64,000 bases of DNA from Paraurantiacibacter namhicola. Its GTDB lineage: Bacteria > Pseudomonadota > Alphaproteobacteria > Sphingomonadales > Sphingomonadaceae. Location: contig NZ_CP016545.1 in NCBI RefSeq assembly GCF_001687545.1, positions 915,001 through 979,000 on the forward strand, in the 5' to 3' direction. Below, piece by piece: positions 1 to 10,266 of this stretch. The notes beneath the pieces were generated by a model that saw nothing but the letters and a program-made list of their open reading frames with translations, searched no databases and was not told where the DNA came from. The translations under genes and the position numbers were made by a program. Numbering within the stretch: position 1 is the first letter of the stretch; each line of letters starts with the position of its first letter.

Positions 1-1235
1 CCCTGCTGTTCTCCGCGACCATGCCGCGCCCGATCGAGAACATGGCACGCCGCTACCAACGCGATGCCTTGCGCATCGCGACGCGCGAGGATGCGCGCGG
101 CCATAACGATATTGCCTACCAGGCCGTCACCGTCTCGCCTTCCGAGGTCGAGAACGCGGTCGTGAACCTGCTGCGCTTCCACGAGGCCGAAACGGCCATT
201 CTGTTCTGTGCCACGCGCGACAATGTCCGGCACCTCCATGCCACCTTGCAGGAACGTGGGTTCGGAGTGGTTGCCCTGTCGGGCGAGCATTCCCAGCAGG
301 AACGCAACCAGGCCCTGCAGGCGCTGCGCGACAAGCGTGCGCGCGTCTGCGTGGCGACCGACGTCGCGGCGCGCGGCATCGACCTGCCCAGCCTGAGCCT
401 GGTCGTGCATGTCGAAATTCCGCGTGATGCCGAGACGTTGCAGCACCGCTCTGGCCGGACAGGCCGCGCCGGGCGCAAGGGGACCGCCGTCATCGTTGTG
501 CCGTTCCCGCGCCGCAAGCGTGTCGAAAGCATGCTGCGCAAGGCCCGGATCGAAGCCGAGTGGATCTCCGCGCCCGACCGCGAGGCCATCCTGGCACGCG
601 ACCACGACCGGCTGCTGGAGCGCCTGCTCGAGCCGATCGAGACCGGCAAGGCGGACAAGGCGCTGGCCAAGCGCGTGATGGACGAATTGTCGCTGGAAGA
701 TATCGCGCTGCGCCTCGTGAAGGCTCACCGCGCAACGATGCCCGCGCCCGAGGAACTGCTGGTCAACACGCCGGAAGCGCATCGCGCGGCACAGAAGGAA
801 CGGCATCGCCCCGGCTTCGAGGATACCATCTGGTTTCGCATGGATGTCGGCCGCCGGCAGAATGCGGACGCGCGCTGGATCCTGCCGCTGCTGTGTCGCC
901 GCGGGCATATCACCCGCAACGAGGTCGGAGCGATCCGTATCGGACCGCAGGAAACCCATTTCCAGATCCCCCGTGCCATTGCGGACAAGTTTGCCGAAGC
1001 TGCCGAGCGCACCGCGCAGAGCGGCGAGGACGGCAGCGATATTGCTATCGTCCGGTCCGAAGAGCCGCCCCGCGACGCGGCAAAGCGCCATCGCAAGGGC
1101 GGGGCCGGGCATGGCGGAGCTTCGGGCAAGCCGCGCGTGTCCCCGCGACATGGCGGCGGCAAGGGCGCCGGAAGGCCGCCTTTCAAGGGCAAGGGCAAGC
1201 CGTCCAAGGGCAAGCCGGGCAAGCGCCCGGACTGA
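1..1235 (+). CDS. DEAD-box RNA helicase, C-terminal part (5' truncated by window edge)
   Basis: ATP-dependent RNA helicase, acting on structured RNA such as rRNA precursors in the cytoplasm. The frame is open from the first bases, which encode LLFSATMP, the SAT motif (III) of DEAD-box proteins, so the Q motif, Walker A and DEAD box lie upstream of the window. The helicase C domain follows with VATDVAARGID (motif V) and HRSGRTGRAG (motif VI). After it comes a stretch resembling the DbpA RNA-binding domain (about 280-345 counted from base 21) and a Lys/Gly/Arg-rich tail typical of RNA contact. The internal ATG at 21 is not the true start. Subfamily (DbpA or CsdA/DeaD-like) cannot be fixed without the N-terminus. 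Confidence 0.93.
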   Translation, partial: LLFSATMPRPIENMARRYQRDALRIATREDARGHNDIAYQAVTVSPSEVENAVVNLLRFHEAETAILFCATRDNVRHLHATLQERGFGVVALSGEHSQQERNQALQALRDKRARVCVATDVAARGIDLPSLSLVVHVEIPRDAETLQHRSGRTGRAGRKGTAVIVVPFPRRKRVESMLRKARIEAEWISAPDREAILARDHDRLLERLLEPIETGKADKALAKRVMDELSLEDIALRLVKAHRATMPAPEELLVNTPEAHRAAQKERHRPGFEDTIWFRMDVGRRQNADARWILPLLCRRGHITRNEVGAIRIGPQETHFQIPRAIADKFAEAAERTAQSGEDGSDIAIVRSEEPPRDAAKRHRKGGAGHGGASGKPRVSPRHGGGKGAGRPPFKGKGKPSKGKPGKRPD

Positions 1236-1402
1236 CCTGACGTGGCGGCGCTCCGATGGCGCCGCTGCCTGCCATCGCGCAGAATGGATGGCGGTTTGCA
1301 ACGCGTGTCGCAATCCTTATGCTGCCGGTGAATCCTCACCAGCGGCCGATATCTTGCGCATCCCGCGCGGCGGGCCGCCATACCGGAAGATATCTTCGCC
1401 CG

Positions 1403-3097
1403 ATGGCCGACAACACCGACAATACGATTTCGCCGCCTCTGGTGGACCTTCCCATCGAAACCCATGATCGCGGCTTCTATGACGGCTTCAGCCGCGAAGT
1501 GACGATCCCGGCGAAGATCGTCGTCTCGTTAATCATCATGTGGGCGATCTTCTTCCCGGTCAGCGCCAGTGAGACCTTGTCGGCTGCCAATGTCAGCATC
1601 ATCGCGTCATTTTCTGGCTGGTATGTCTATCTCGTTGCCTTCCTGATGCTCACCTGCGCGGTGGTTGCCCTGGTTCCGCAATCTGGCCGCCTGCTGATCG
1701 GCGCGCCGGATGAAAAGGCGGAGTTTTCCCGCTTCTCCTGGTTCGCCATGCTCTTTGGCGCGGGCATCGGGATCGGGATGCTGACCTATTCCATCGGGGA
1801 ACCGATGGCCCATTTCGCCAACAATCCCGACATCATTCGCGGCGAGGTGGAGCCGCTGAGCGAAGCGGCGATTGCGCCTGCCTATCGCTATACCTTCCTG
1901 CACTGGGGCCTTGCAGCCTGGGGGACCTATGCCCTGGTGGGCCTGGCCATCGGTTATGTCGCCTATCGCCGCGCCCTGCCGCTCACCATCCGCTCTGCCC
2001 TTACGCCCCTGTTCGGCAAGGCGATGTCAGGCGTTGCCGGGCATGTGGTCGATGTGGTGGCAGTCGTCGCCACGATCCTGGGCGTTTCGGTGACGATGGG
2101 TCTGGGCGTCGAGCAATTCGTTGCCGGCCTCGCGCGCCTTGGCCTGGGCGACTGGCTGCTGAACGATGCGGGCACGTCCTCCACGCTGGCGATCATCACT
2201 GCCCTGGCAGTGCTGGTGGGCGCATCGACGCTCAGCGCGCTGTCGGGTGTGGGCAAGGGCATCAAATGGCTGTCCAATCTCAATATGGCGCTTTCTTTCC
2301 TGCTGCTCGCGCTGTTTGCGATCCTTGGGTCCGGGCTGTTCGGCTTGCAATTGCTCGCTGCGGGAACGTGGGATTACCTCGTCACGCTGGTGCCATCCTC
2401 GCTGACCCTGTTCGCGCGCGATGGCAGCGAGACGGCCGCGGCGCTGGTGCAGTGGCAGCTGGACTGGAGCGTGTTCTACTGGGCCTGGTGGATCGCCTTC
2501 GCGCCTTTCGTGGGCATGTTCATCGCCCGCATTTCGCGCGGCCGCACGGTGCGCGAGTATATTGCCGGCGTGGTGCTGGTCCCCTCGCTCATGTGCTTTG
2601 TGTGGATGGCGATCATTGGCGGTACGGCGATCGACCTAGAACTGAACGGCACGGCCGGCGGAGCAATCCTGGACACCGGGATTTCCGACCAGCTTTACGC
2701 CGCTATTTCCGTACTGCTCAGCCCGGCTATGGCGCTGGTGGTCTCCGCCCTCGTGGTGGTGCTGCTGATGACGTATCTTGTGACATCGGCCGACAGCGCG
2801 ATCCTGATCGTGAACACAATCAATGGCGCGGGTGAGACCGATGGAACGCGCAGTCGCCACATCCTGTTCTGGGGCGCGGCGCTGGCTTTCGTGGTCGGCA
2901 GCATGCTGATCCTTGGCGGGATCGACGCGATCCGCATCACCATGATCATCGGCGCCTTGCCGTTTTCCTTCGTGGTGGCGCTGATGGCCGTGGCCATCCT
3001 TAAGGCCATCGCATTCGACATTGTGCGCAAGCGTCAGGGCGTGCCGACCACCGCGGTGGGATGTGCCGAATGGGAAGAAGGACGCCAGGCGGGCTGA
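1403..3097 (+). CDS. BCCT family (betaine/choline/carnitine) transporter
   Basis: Secondary transporter of the inner membrane that imports quaternary ammonium compatible solutes such as glycine betaine, choline or carnitine, usually with sodium or protons. The 564-residue product has about 12 hydrophobic segments. The GIGIGMLTYSIGEP region corresponds to the conserved glycine-rich segment of the family, and a Trp-rich segment (VFYWAWWIAFAPFVGMF) matches the substrate-site helix TM8. I chose ATG 1403 rather than the in-frame upstream codon at 1256, because the extra 49 residues are not family-like and MADNTDNT gives a normal cytosolic N-terminus. Substrate is not decidable from sequence. The gene stands alone between the helicase and the convergent cysQ. 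Confidence 0.9.
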   Translation: MADNTDNTISPPLVDLPIETHDRGFYDGFSREVTIPAKIVVSLIIMWAIFFPVSASETLSAANVSIIASFSGWYVYLVAFLMLTCAVVALVPQSGRLLIGAPDEKAEFSRFSWFAMLFGAGIGIGMLTYSIGEPMAHFANNPDIIRGEVEPLSEAAIAPAYRYTFLHWGLAAWGTYALVGLAIGYVAYRRALPLTIRSALTPLFGKAMSGVAGHVVDVVAVVATILGVSVTMGLGVEQFVAGLARLGLGDWLLNDAGTSSTLAIITALAVLVGASTLSALSGVGKGIKWLSNLNMALSFLLLALFAILGSGLFGLQLLAAGTWDYLVTLVPSSLTLFARDGSETAAALVQWQLDWSVFYWAWWIAFAPFVGMFIARISRGRTVREYIAGVVLVPSLMCFVWMAIIGGTAIDLELNGTAGGAILDTGISDQLYAAISVLLSPAMALVVSALVVVLLMTYLVTSADSAILIVNTINGAGETDGTRSRHILFWGAALAFVVGSMLILGGIDAIRITMIIGALPFSFVVALMAVAILKAIAFDIVRKRQGVPTTAVGCAEWEEGRQAG

Positions 3098-3119
3098 ACC
3101 CGCAGGCGGCGCGCGCCTG

Positions 3120-3866
3120 TCAGGCGTTCGCGATCAGCGACAGGATGCGGTCAGCGTGTTCGCGGCGGCAGACCAGCAGGTCGGGCAGCCAGGTGTCCTC
3201 GCGATTGTAGGCAAGCGGACTGCCATCGACGCGGCTCGCGTGCAGGCCATGGGCCAGCGCGACGGCGGCGGGCGCGCAATTGTCCCATTCATATTGTCCG
3301 CCGGTATGCAGGTAGATGTCCGCGTCCCCGCGGATCACGGCCATGGCCTTTGCGCCTGCGCTGCCCATCGGGACCAGCTGCGCATCCAGCGCTTCTGCCA
3401 CGGCAAGCGCCTCTGCCGCCGGGCGGGAGCGGCTGACGACCATGCGCAGGCGCTGCGGCGCAGCGGGCAAACTCACAGGCTCATCAGTCCGCAGCACCAT
3501 GTCCCGGCCGGGCAGCGCGACTGCGCCGATCGCAGGCGCACCTTCCACGGCCAGCCCCACATGCACGGCCCAGTCTTCGCGGCCCTCGCCATATTCGCGG
3601 GTGCCGTCCACCGGGTCCACGATCCAGACGCGGTCCTTGGAAAGGCGGGCGATGGTGTCCTTGCTCTCTTCCGACAGGATGCCGTCATCGGGCCTCAGCT
3701 CCGCCAGTGCGGCGACGAGATATTCGTTGGCCGCCCGGTCGCCTGCGTCGCCAAGCGCGCGGCCTTCCAGCGTGCCGGTGGCGCGCAGTTCCAGCAGGAT
3801 GCGCCCGGCGCTGTAAGCCAGGTGCGCGGCCAGCTGCGCGTCGGTCAAGTCGCGGGGGTCGGTCAT
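3120..3866 (-). CDS. cysQ: 3'(2'),5'-bisphosphate nucleotidase CysQ (inositol monophosphatase superfamily)
   Basis: Hydrolyses 3'-phosphoadenosine 5'-phosphate (PAP) to AMP, removing the by-product of PAPS-dependent sulfate assimilation. The 248-residue protein has the inositol monophosphatase-superfamily metal sites: LSEES (about 66-70) and [12 protein letters not shown] (about 82-93), with Glu and Asp ligands. A C-terminal [14 protein letters not shown] segment matches the WD-x-A/C-P motif. Its ATG overlaps the cysNC stop by 4 bases, so it is translationally coupled as the third gene of cysD-cysNC-cysQ. That context supports CysQ rather than a general inositol phosphatase. Confidence 0.93.
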   Translation of the reverse strand: MTDPRDLTDAQLAAHLAYSAGRILLELRATGTLEGRALGDAGDRAANEYLVAALAELRPDDGILSEESKDTIARLSKDRVWIVDPVDGTREYGEGREDWAVHVGLAVEGAPAIGAVALPGRDMVLRTDEPVSLPAAPQRLRMVVSRSRPAAEALAVAEALDAQLVPMGSAGAKAMAVIRGDADIYLHTGGQYEWDNCAPAAVALAHGLHASRVDGSPLAYNREDTWLPDLLVCRREHADRILSLIANA

Positions 3867-5767
3867 TTCAGCGGCAGCACCTGCTTGATGATGAAATCGG
3901 CGGCGTCTTCGGGCGTCATCTCCACCGTGTTGACGCGAATTTCCGGATCCTCCGGCGCCTCATAGGGGCTGTCGATCCCGGTGAAGTTCTTCAGCTCGCC
4001 CGCGCGCGCCTTCTTGTAAAGACCCTTCACGTCGCGCTCTTCCGCCACTTCGAGCGGCGTATCGACGAAGATCTCGATGAACTCATGCGGCTCCAGCATG
4101 TCGCGCACCAGCTGCCGGTCCGCGCGGAACGGACTGATGAAGGCGGTGAGGACGATCAGCCCGGCATCGGTCATCAGCTTCGCCACCTCGCCGATGCGGC
4201 GGATGTTCTCGATCCGGTCGGCCTCGGTAAAGCCAAGGTCCCTGTTCAGGCCGTGCCGCACATTGTCGCCGTCCAACAGGAAGGTGTGGCGGTTCATCAG
4301 CGCCAGCTTCTTCTCCACCTCGTTGGCGATGGTGGATTTGCCGCTGCCGGACAGGCCGGTGAACCAAAGTACGCGCGGGGTCTGGTTCTTCATGCCCGCA
4401 TGGTGCTCGCGCCCGATGTCGGTTGCCTGCCAATGGACATTCTGGCTGCGGCGGAGACTGAAATGCAGCATGCCGGCAGCGACCGTGCGATCGGTCAGCT
4501 TGTCCACCAGGATGAAGCCGCCGAGCGTGCGATTGTCGGCATAGGGCTCGAACACCAGCGGTCTGTCCGCATGGACCTCCGCCACGCCGATCTCGTTCAG
4601 CGACAATGTCTTGGCGGCGAGATGCTCCATCGTATTGACGTCCACCTCGTATTTCGGCTGCTGCACGGTGGCGGTCACGGTCTGCGTGCCCAGCTTCAGC
4701 CAATATCCGCGCCCCACTGTCAGGTCGTCATCCGCCAGCCAGACCAGCGTCGCTTCGAACTGGTCGGCCACCTGCGGCGGATCATCGGCCGCGGCGATGA
4801 CGTCGCCGCGCGAGCAATCGATCTCATGCTCCAGCGTCAGGGTTACGGACTGGCAGGCCTGCGCTTCGTCGAGCTCGCCGTCGAAGGTGCTGATCGCCTT
4901 TACGGTGCTGGTCTTGCCGGAGGGCAACACGCGGATGGCGTCACCCGGACGGATGCGTCCGCTTGCGATTTGTCCCGCAAACCCGCGAAAATCGAGGTTG
5001 GGCCGGTTGACCCATTGCACCGCCATGCGGAACGGCTTTTCCGCTTCGGTCTCGCTGGGGACTGGCAGGGTCTCCAGGTGATCGATCAGCACGGGCCCGT
5101 CATACCAGTCCATCGCATCGGACGGCGCGGTTATATTGTCCCCGCGCAGGCCGCTGATTGGAATTGCGGTGAAGTCCTCGATACCGATCTCGCCCGCAAA
5201 AGCGCGGTAGTCAGAGACGATCGCGTCGAAGGTCTCCTGCGCGTACTCGACGAGGTCCATCTTGTTCACCGCCAGTACGATCTGGCGGATGCCCAGCTGG
5301 TGGCACAGGAAGGAATGGCGGCGCGTCTGCGTGAGCACGCCCTTGCGCGCGTCGATCAGGATGACGGCGCAATCCGCGGTGCTCGCGCCGGTGACCATGT
5401 TGCGCGTGTACTGCTCATGCCCCGGGCAATCCGCCACGATGAACTTGCGGCTTTCCGTCGCGAAGAAGCGGTAAGCGACATCGATGGTGATGCCCTGCTC
5501 GCGCTCCGCCGCAAGGCCATCTACCAGCAGGGCGAAGTCGATCTCCTGCCCCTGCGTGCCCACGCGCTTGCTGTCGGATTCCAGCGCGGCCAGCTGATCC
5601 TCGAAGATCATCTTGCTGTCGAACAGCAGCCGGCCGATCAGTGTGCTCTTGCCATCGTCCACGCTGCCGCAGGTGATGAAGCGCAGCATGGTCTTGTTCT
5701 GGTGCGCCTGCAGGTATGCCTCGATGTCCTCGGCGATAAGCGCGTCTGTCTTGTAGCCGGACGACAT
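3863..5767 (-). CDS. cysNC: Bifunctional sulfate adenylyltransferase subunit 1 / adenylylsulfate kinase CysNC
   Basis: Fused enzyme of sulfate activation. The N-terminal GTPase half works with CysD to make APS from sulfate and ATP, and the C-terminal kinase makes PAPS. EF-Tu-like G motifs are visible: GSVDDGKST (P-loop, about 34-42), [12 protein letters not shown] (G3, about 112) and NKMD (G4). The APS kinase domain occupies the last 180 residues or so, with its own P-loop GLSGSGKST, followed by [10 protein letters not shown] and a FISPFRADR segment. Length 634 is usual for alphaproteobacterial CysNC fusions. It overlaps cysD by 1 base upstream and cysQ by 4 bases downstream, so the three are one transcript. 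Confidence 0.97.
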   Translation of the reverse strand: MSSGYKTDALIAEDIEAYLQAHQNKTMLRFITCGSVDDGKSTLIGRLLFDSKMIFEDQLAALESDSKRVGTQGQEIDFALLVDGLAAEREQGITIDVAYRFFATESRKFIVADCPGHEQYTRNMVTGASTADCAVILIDARKGVLTQTRRHSFLCHQLGIRQIVLAVNKMDLVEYAQETFDAIVSDYRAFAGEIGIEDFTAIPISGLRGDNITAPSDAMDWYDGPVLIDHLETLPVPSETEAEKPFRMAVQWVNRPNLDFRGFAGQIASGRIRPGDAIRVLPSGKTSTVKAISTFDGELDEAQACQSVTLTLEHEIDCSRGDVIAAADDPPQVADQFEATLVWLADDDLTVGRGYWLKLGTQTVTATVQQPKYEVDVNTMEHLAAKTLSLNEIGVAEVHADRPLVFEPYADNRTLGGFILVDKLTDRTVAAGMLHFSLRRSQNVHWQATDIGREHHAGMKNQTPRVLWFTGLSGSGKSTIANEVEKKLALMNRHTFLLDGDNVRHGLNRDLGFTEADRIENIRRIGEVAKLMTDAGLIVLTAFISPFRADRQLVRDMLEPHEFIEIFVDTPLEVAEERDVKGLYKKARAGELKNFTGIDSPYEAPEDPEIRVNTVEMTPEDAADFIIKQVLPLK

Positions 5768-6681
5768 CAGAAATACCCCTCCTTCTTCTTCTTCTCCATG
5801 CTGGCATCGCCCGCATCCTTGTCGATGACGCGGCCCTGCCGTTCGCTGGTGGTGGTCAGCAACATCTCCTGCACGATTTCCGGCAAGGTGGCGGCGGTGC
5901 TTTCCACCGCGCCCGTCAGCGGGAAGCAGCCGAGCGTGCGGAAACGGATGGTGCGTTCGGTGATCTCAGGGCGGTGGCCCAGCACGCGCTCCAGCCGATC
6001 GATATCGTCGGCCATGAACAGGCCGCCATCATGCTCGAAGGTAGGGCGCACGGCGCTGTAATACAGCGGCACGATCTCGATCTGCTGGTCCATGATGTAT
6101 TGCCAGATATCCAGCTCGGTCCAGTTCGACAGAGGGAAGACGCGGATGCTCTCGCCCTTGCGCTTGCGGGCATTGTAGAGGTTCCACAGCTCGGGGCGCT
6201 GGTTCTTCGGGTCCCAGCCATGGCTGGCCGTGCGGAAGGAGAACACGCGCTCCTTCGCGCGGCTTTTCTCCTCGTCGCGCCGCGCGCCGCCAAAGGCCGC
6301 ATCGAAGCCATGCTGGTCGAGTGCCTGCTTCAGGCCTTCGGTCTTCCACATATCCGTGTGCAGCGGGCCGTGGTCGAAGGGATTGATCCCGCGCTCCTCG
6401 GCTTCTGGATTGCGGTGGACCAGCAGTTCCATCCCGGCCTCGCGCGCGCTTTTCTCGCGCAGCTCGTACATGGCGCGGAATTTCCAGGTCGTATCGACAT
6501 GCAGCAGGGGGAAGGGCGGCGGCGCGGGGTGGAACGCCTTCTTCGCCAGGTGCAGCATGACCGCACTGTCCTTCCCCACCGAATACAGCATCACCGGATT
6601 GTCAGCCTCTGCGACGACCTCGCGCATGATGTGGATGCTCTCGGCCTCTAGGCGCTGGAGATGGGTGAGGGGCTTGGTCAT
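5767..6681 (-). CDS. cysD: Sulfate adenylyltransferase subunit 2 CysD
   Basis: Catalytic ATP pyrophosphatase-type subunit that adenylates sulfate together with the GTPase half of CysNC. The 304-residue length is normal. Near the N-terminus is the PP-loop-like [11 protein letters not shown], and further on are the family segments [15 protein letters not shown], the Asn-rich [11 protein letters not shown] and [13 protein letters not shown]. It is the first gene of cysD-cysNC-cysQ. Its upstream region (6682-6746) is shared with a divergent LuxR-type regulator and contains a perfect palindrome, a possible control site. The operon lies outside the sulfatase island, although sulfate released there would feed this pathway. 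Confidence 0.97.
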   Translation of the reverse strand: MTKPLTHLQRLEAESIHIMREVVAEADNPVMLYSVGKDSAVMLHLAKKAFHPAPPPFPLLHVDTTWKFRAMYELREKSAREAGMELLVHRNPEAEERGINPFDHGPLHTDMWKTEGLKQALDQHGFDAAFGGARRDEEKSRAKERVFSFRTASHGWDPKNQRPELWNLYNARKRKGESIRVFPLSNWTELDIWQYIMDQQIEIVPLYYSAVRPTFEHDGGLFMADDIDRLERVLGHRPEITERTIRFRTLGCFPLTGAVESTAATLPEIVQEMLLTTTSERQGRVIDKDAGDASMEKKKKEGYF

Positions 6682-6716
6682 GCGGCGCTGCCTAGCGTGA
6701 TGGACTATCCGCTGGA

Positions 6717-6732
6717 CCTCCCATATGGGAGG
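6717..6732. promoter_or_regulatory. Perfect 16-bp palindrome between cysD and a LuxR-type regulator
   Basis: CCTCCCATATGGGAGG is identical to its reverse complement. It lies in the 65-base gap between the divergent cysD and regulator genes, and its right arm (GGGAGG, 6727-6732) doubles as the likely Shine-Dalgarno of the regulator starting at 6747. A binding site for the adjacent LuxR-type protein, or an RNA hairpin that masks its own ribosome site, are both possible. This is inference from position and symmetry. Confidence 0.5.
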
Positions 6733-6746
6733 TGTTACTGAGTGCC

Positions 6747-7793
6747 ATGCGCGTGCCCAATCTTGGAGAGACGGACCTGCTGGTCCCGTTGCACGATGGC
6801 CTGTTCGAACAGCCCATGTGGCAGACCTTCCTATCGCGGATACGGCGGCTGGCTGCGGCAGAATGCGCCGCGATCCGCATCGTGGGGCCGCGCGGGGGGC
6901 AGTCGGTGCGGCTGGTGTCTGGCGATGCAGCGCTGGCCGGGCTTGGCGCGCTGGACCTGTCGAAAATGCGTGCGGGGCGTGCCTATTCGCAGGCCGACTT
7001 CGAAGGCGATGCAGGCGGGTCAGGCGGGGCAGGCGGGGCCGGAACGGCGTGGCGCGCCCTGCTGCTGCGCGATGACAGCGGCTTCGGCATGCTGTTCGCG
7101 ATTGCGGACAGCACAGCTGTGGGCCCCGATATCGCGAATCTTATGGTGGCGCTGCAGCCGCATATGGCCGTGGCGCTGAAGACCTTTGCCGGGATGGAGG
7201 CGGAGCGTGCGCGATCGGGTATGAGCGCGGCCACGCTGGCGCGCATGAATTTCGGCTGGATCACGCTGGATGCGCAGGCGCGGATCGTCGATTGCGATCC
7301 GCAGGCAGCGCGGCTGCTGGATCTGTCGGGGGAGCTGGCGCGCGGACCGTACGATCGCCTGGTGCCACGGTCCCCGGCGCTGGACCGCCAGCTGACCGCA
7401 CTGGTGCGTGACTATGCCGCCGATCCTCGCGCCCGCCCGCGCGCGATCAACCTCAGCCATGACCCGTGGATCGATGTGCTGGCAGCGCCTGTCCGGCTGG
7501 AGACGCTGGCGGGCGGGGGCAAGGCGGTAGCGGCGCTTTACATTCGGGGCGACCGCTCCAGCAGCGCGGACCGGCACGAACAGCTGGCCGACCTCTTCGA
7601 CCTGACAGCGGCGGAGGCGCGCATCGCCTGGTCGCTGGCGCAGGGCCTGTCGATTGCGGAGACGGCCAAAGAGCACGGCCTGACGCTGGAGACGGCGCGC
7701 TATTACTCCAAGAAAATCTACGCCAAGACCGGCGCGCGCGGGCAGGTGGAACTGGTGCGTAACATCCTCACCGGCGTGCTGGCGCTTGCCTGA
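6747..7793 (+). CDS. LuxR-type helix-turn-helix transcriptional regulator
   Basis: Predicted cytoplasmic DNA-binding regulator of 348 residues. The C-terminal 65 residues carry a LuxR/GerE helix-turn-helix: [35 protein letters not shown] and [16 protein letters not shown], including the Thr-Ala-Glu-Ala opening typical of the domain. The N-terminal 270 residues look like a GAF/PAS-type sensor layout without a recognised ligand site, and no receiver Asp motif is evident. ATG 6747 was preferred over GTG 6732 because the latter lies inside the GGGAGG ribosome-binding sequence. It is divergent from cysD, so it might regulate that operon or itself. Target and signal are unknown. Confidence 0.8.
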   Translation: MRVPNLGETDLLVPLHDGLFEQPMWQTFLSRIRRLAAAECAAIRIVGPRGGQSVRLVSGDAALAGLGALDLSKMRAGRAYSQADFEGDAGGSGGAGGAGTAWRALLLRDDSGFGMLFAIADSTAVGPDIANLMVALQPHMAVALKTFAGMEAERARSGMSAATLARMNFGWITLDAQARIVDCDPQAARLLDLSGELARGPYDRLVPRSPALDRQLTALVRDYAADPRARPRAINLSHDPWIDVLAAPVRLETLAGGGKAVAALYIRGDRSSSADRHEQLADLFDLTAAEARIAWSLAQGLSIAETAKEHGLTLETARYYSKKIYAKTGARGQVELVRNILTGVLALA

Positions 7794-7836
7794 TTTCGCC
7801 CGCCGCGATACCGCGCTGGCAAGGGAGAGGAACAGG

Positions 7837-8844
7837 ATGGCCGAAGGCGGGGACAAGCCCACCATCAAGCGGCGCGTTACAGCGGCCGATGTGGCCGAAA
7901 TGGCGGGCGTCAGCCAGCCCACTGTCTCGCGCGCATTGTCCGGTTCTCCGCTCATCACCGATGCCACGCGGGCGCGGGTGGAAGAGGCGGCCCGGTCGCT
8001 GGGTTACCTGGTCGACAAGCGCGCGTCGCGCCTGCGCCGAGGGGATACGGGCATCATCGCCGTGGTCGTGTTCAGCCGCCAGGGTGCAGGCTTTCGCAGC
8101 ACCAATCCCATGACATATGCCCTGCTGGGCGCGACCTGCGCGGCGGCGGCTGCGCGGGGCATGGAAACGCTGGTTTCCTTCCAGTCCGAACCCGGCCACT
8201 TCTTCGGCCAATATGTCCGCCAGGGCGAGGCCGACGCGATGATTGCCATCGGCACGCGCGAGAACGAGGCGGCCTGGATAAACCTTGAGGAAAGCGGCGC
8301 GGCTTCCGATCCGCACGCCTTCTGGGGCGAGGACGTGCTGCCCGACAATGCGGAAGGCGCACGGCTGGTGGTCGAACACATGTTGGCACGCGGCCGCCGC
8401 CGGATCGCTTTTATCGGCGCGCAGGAGGGGCACCGGCAGTTCTGCGAACGGCAGGCCGGGTATGAGGCCGCCATCAGCGCCGCCGGGCTGGAGCCCCGCG
8501 TTATCCCGGTGGAAATCTCTCAGGATCGCCACGCGCAGGGTGTCGCCGCCATCCGCAGCCTGCTGGCCGAGCGCGGCGGTTGCGACGCGGTGTTTGCATC
8601 CTGCGATGCCATAGCCATCGGCGCGATCGGAGAATTGCAGGCACAGAATGTCAGCGTGCCGGATGACCTGGCCGTGGCGGGTTTCGACGGGCTGGGCATT
8701 GCCGAGCAGATCGTGCCGCAGTTGACCACCGTTGCCACCGATGTCGGCATGGCGGGCGAGATGCTGGTGGCGCGCGCCATGGGCGGTGACGGGGCCCGCG
8801 CGCTGCGTGTGCCGGTGTCGCTGCGCACCGGGGGCAGTACATGA
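7837..8844 (+). CDS. LacI family transcriptional regulator (flank copy)
   Basis: Sugar-type repressor of 335 residues. The N-terminal LacI helix-turn-helix is clear (VTAADVAEMAGVSQPTVSRA) and is followed by a periplasmic-binding-protein-like sensor domain with GRRRIAFIGA and VPDDLAVAGFDG, hallmarks of the family. ATG 7837 has an AGGGAGAGG ribosome site, whereas an in-frame ATG at 7786 would overlap the preceding gene. It follows the LuxR-type gene by 43 bases in the same direction. No carbohydrate gene is adjacent, since the next gene is a PhoX-like phosphatase, so the effector is unknown. It is distinct from the island LacI at 21790. Confidence 0.88.
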   Translation: MAEGGDKPTIKRRVTAADVAEMAGVSQPTVSRALSGSPLITDATRARVEEAARSLGYLVDKRASRLRRGDTGIIAVVVFSRQGAGFRSTNPMTYALLGATCAAAAARGMETLVSFQSEPGHFFGQYVRQGEADAMIAIGTRENEAAWINLEESGAASDPHAFWGEDVLPDNAEGARLVVEHMLARGRRRIAFIGAQEGHRQFCERQAGYEAAISAAGLEPRVIPVEISQDRHAQGVAAIRSLLAERGGCDAVFASCDAIAIGAIGELQAQNVSVPDDLAVAGFDGLGIAEQIVPQLTTVATDVGMAGEMLVARAMGGDGARALRVPVSLRTGGST

Positions 8845-8928
8845 TTCGGATCCACGACGCATCGGTAGCTTGGTCCTTCGATCACAGACGCGCTAAAGCT
8901 GAAACCGTATATTAGACGGGATAATGAC

Positions 8929-10266
8929 ATGACGTTTCACCGCCGACACTTCCTTCGTTCGACCGGCATCGCCTTTGCCGGGCTCGCCGCCAGCAATTGC
9001 AGCCCGAGCGGGCGGGCGGCGCTGATCGGCACACCGATGCCGCGCTTGGGCACGAACGGATATGGCTCGCTTGTGCCCGATCCCGCCGGCATTTTGGATC
9101 TGCCTCAGGGGTTTGCCTATCGCGTGATCTCGCGGCTTGACGATGTCATGAGCGATGGCGGAACCGTGCCGAACAATGCTGACGGGATGGGCTGCTTCGA
9201 CCTTGGCAATGGCAAGATTTCCCTTGTTCGAAACCATGAACTGCGCCCCGATCGCGCCGATCCTGTTGCCGTGGCGCCAGCTTACGATACGGCGGCGCGC
9301 AGCCAGCTGGCCCTGCCCGGCGGCACGACGACGATTATCCTCGATGCCGGGACCCTGGAAGTAGAACGTCAATACCGCAGTTTAGCCGGGACGATCCGGA
9401 ATTGCGCGGGGGGCGTTACGCCTTGGAATAGCTGGCTCAGTTGCGAGGAAAACACTGACCGGGCAGGCGGAAGCCTGAACCAAGATCATGGCTACGTCTT
9501 CGAAGTGCCTGCCGATAGCGGTGGCCTGGTCGACCCAGTCCCGCTGAAGGCCATGGGCCGCTTCAATCACGAAGCAGCCTGCGTCGACCCGGCGAGCGGC
9601 ATCGTTTACATGACGGAAGACAGGAAGGATTCGCTGTTTTACCGATTCATCCCGAATGTTCCTGGCGACCTTGCAGCTGGGGGCACGTTGCAGGCGCTGG
9701 TGCTTGACGAAATGCAGGACACAAGGAACTGGGAAGCTGGCGGCGGTCGTCTTTCGGTCGGGTCGCCCGTAGCCGGTTCGTGGGTCACGCTGGATAATGT
9801 CGAAGCACCGAAGGACGATTTGCGAAAGCGCGGCGCAGCGCTAGGCGCCGCCATCATTGCCCGCGGTGAAGGTATCTGGATGGGCGAAGGAGAAATGTAC
9901 TTTACCGCGACCAACGGCGGCGCGGCAGAACAAGGGCAGATTTTCCGCTTTACGCCGCGCACTGGCGCGCCGGATTTGCTGGAACTCTTTTACGAAAGCC
10001 CTGCCGTGTCTGAATACAGTTTCGGTGACAATCTGTGTATTGCACCTTTCGGAGACTTGGTGGTTTGCGAAGATAAGTACACCGACACGAAGGATAATCA
10101 CCTGCGCGGAATTACACCGGCGGGAGAGGCTTACGCCTTCGCGCGGCTCCGCTTGCCGACTGAACCGGCTGGAGCCTGCTTCTCGCCGGATGGCCGCACA
10201 CTGTTCGTAAATGTCTATCGACCTGCCATGACGCTCGCGATCTCCGGGCCATGGCCATCGGTGTGA
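8929..10266 (+). CDS. PhoX-like phosphatase (DUF839), Tat-exported
   Basis: Predicted exported phosphoesterase of 445 residues, resembling the calcium/iron-dependent alkaline phosphatase PhoX. The N-terminus has a twin-arginine signal (HRRHFLRSTGIAFAGLAA) with a following Cys that could also be lipidated. Family segments include LVRNHE, GVTPWNSWLSCEE, GRFNHEA and SLFYRFIP, which in PhoX relatives hold metal and phosphate ligands. It overlaps the following LMW phosphatase by one base (TGATG). Base composition is visibly richer in A/T than its neighbours, which hints at a different origin. Substrate (phosphomonoester or other) is not provable here. Confidence 0.82.
   Translation: MTFHRRHFLRSTGIAFAGLAASNCSPSGRAALIGTPMPRLGTNGYGSLVPDPAGILDLPQGFAYRVISRLDDVMSDGGTVPNNADGMGCFDLGNGKISLVRNHELRPDRADPVAVAPAYDTAARSQLALPGGTTTIILDAGTLEVERQYRSLAGTIRNCAGGVTPWNSWLSCEENTDRAGGSLNQDHGYVFEVPADSGGLVDPVPLKAMGRFNHEAACVDPASGIVYMTEDRKDSLFYRFIPNVPGDLAAGGTLQALVLDEMQDTRNWEAGGGRLSVGSPVAGSWVTLDNVEAPKDDLRKRGAALGAAIIARGEGIWMGEGEMYFTATNGGAAEQGQIFRFTPRTGAPDLLELFYESPAVSEYSFGDNLCIAPFGDLVVCEDKYTDTKDNHLRGITPAGEAYAFARLRLPTEPAGACFSPDGRTLFVNVYRPAMTLAISGPWPSV

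Noticed and set aside
3707-6061. Open frame of 784 codons on the plus strand opposite cysNC and cysD
   Set aside because: Antisense shadow of GC-rich coding DNA. The opposite strand encodes complete, motif-rich CysNC and CysD, and the plus frame has no recognisable domain or ribosome site.
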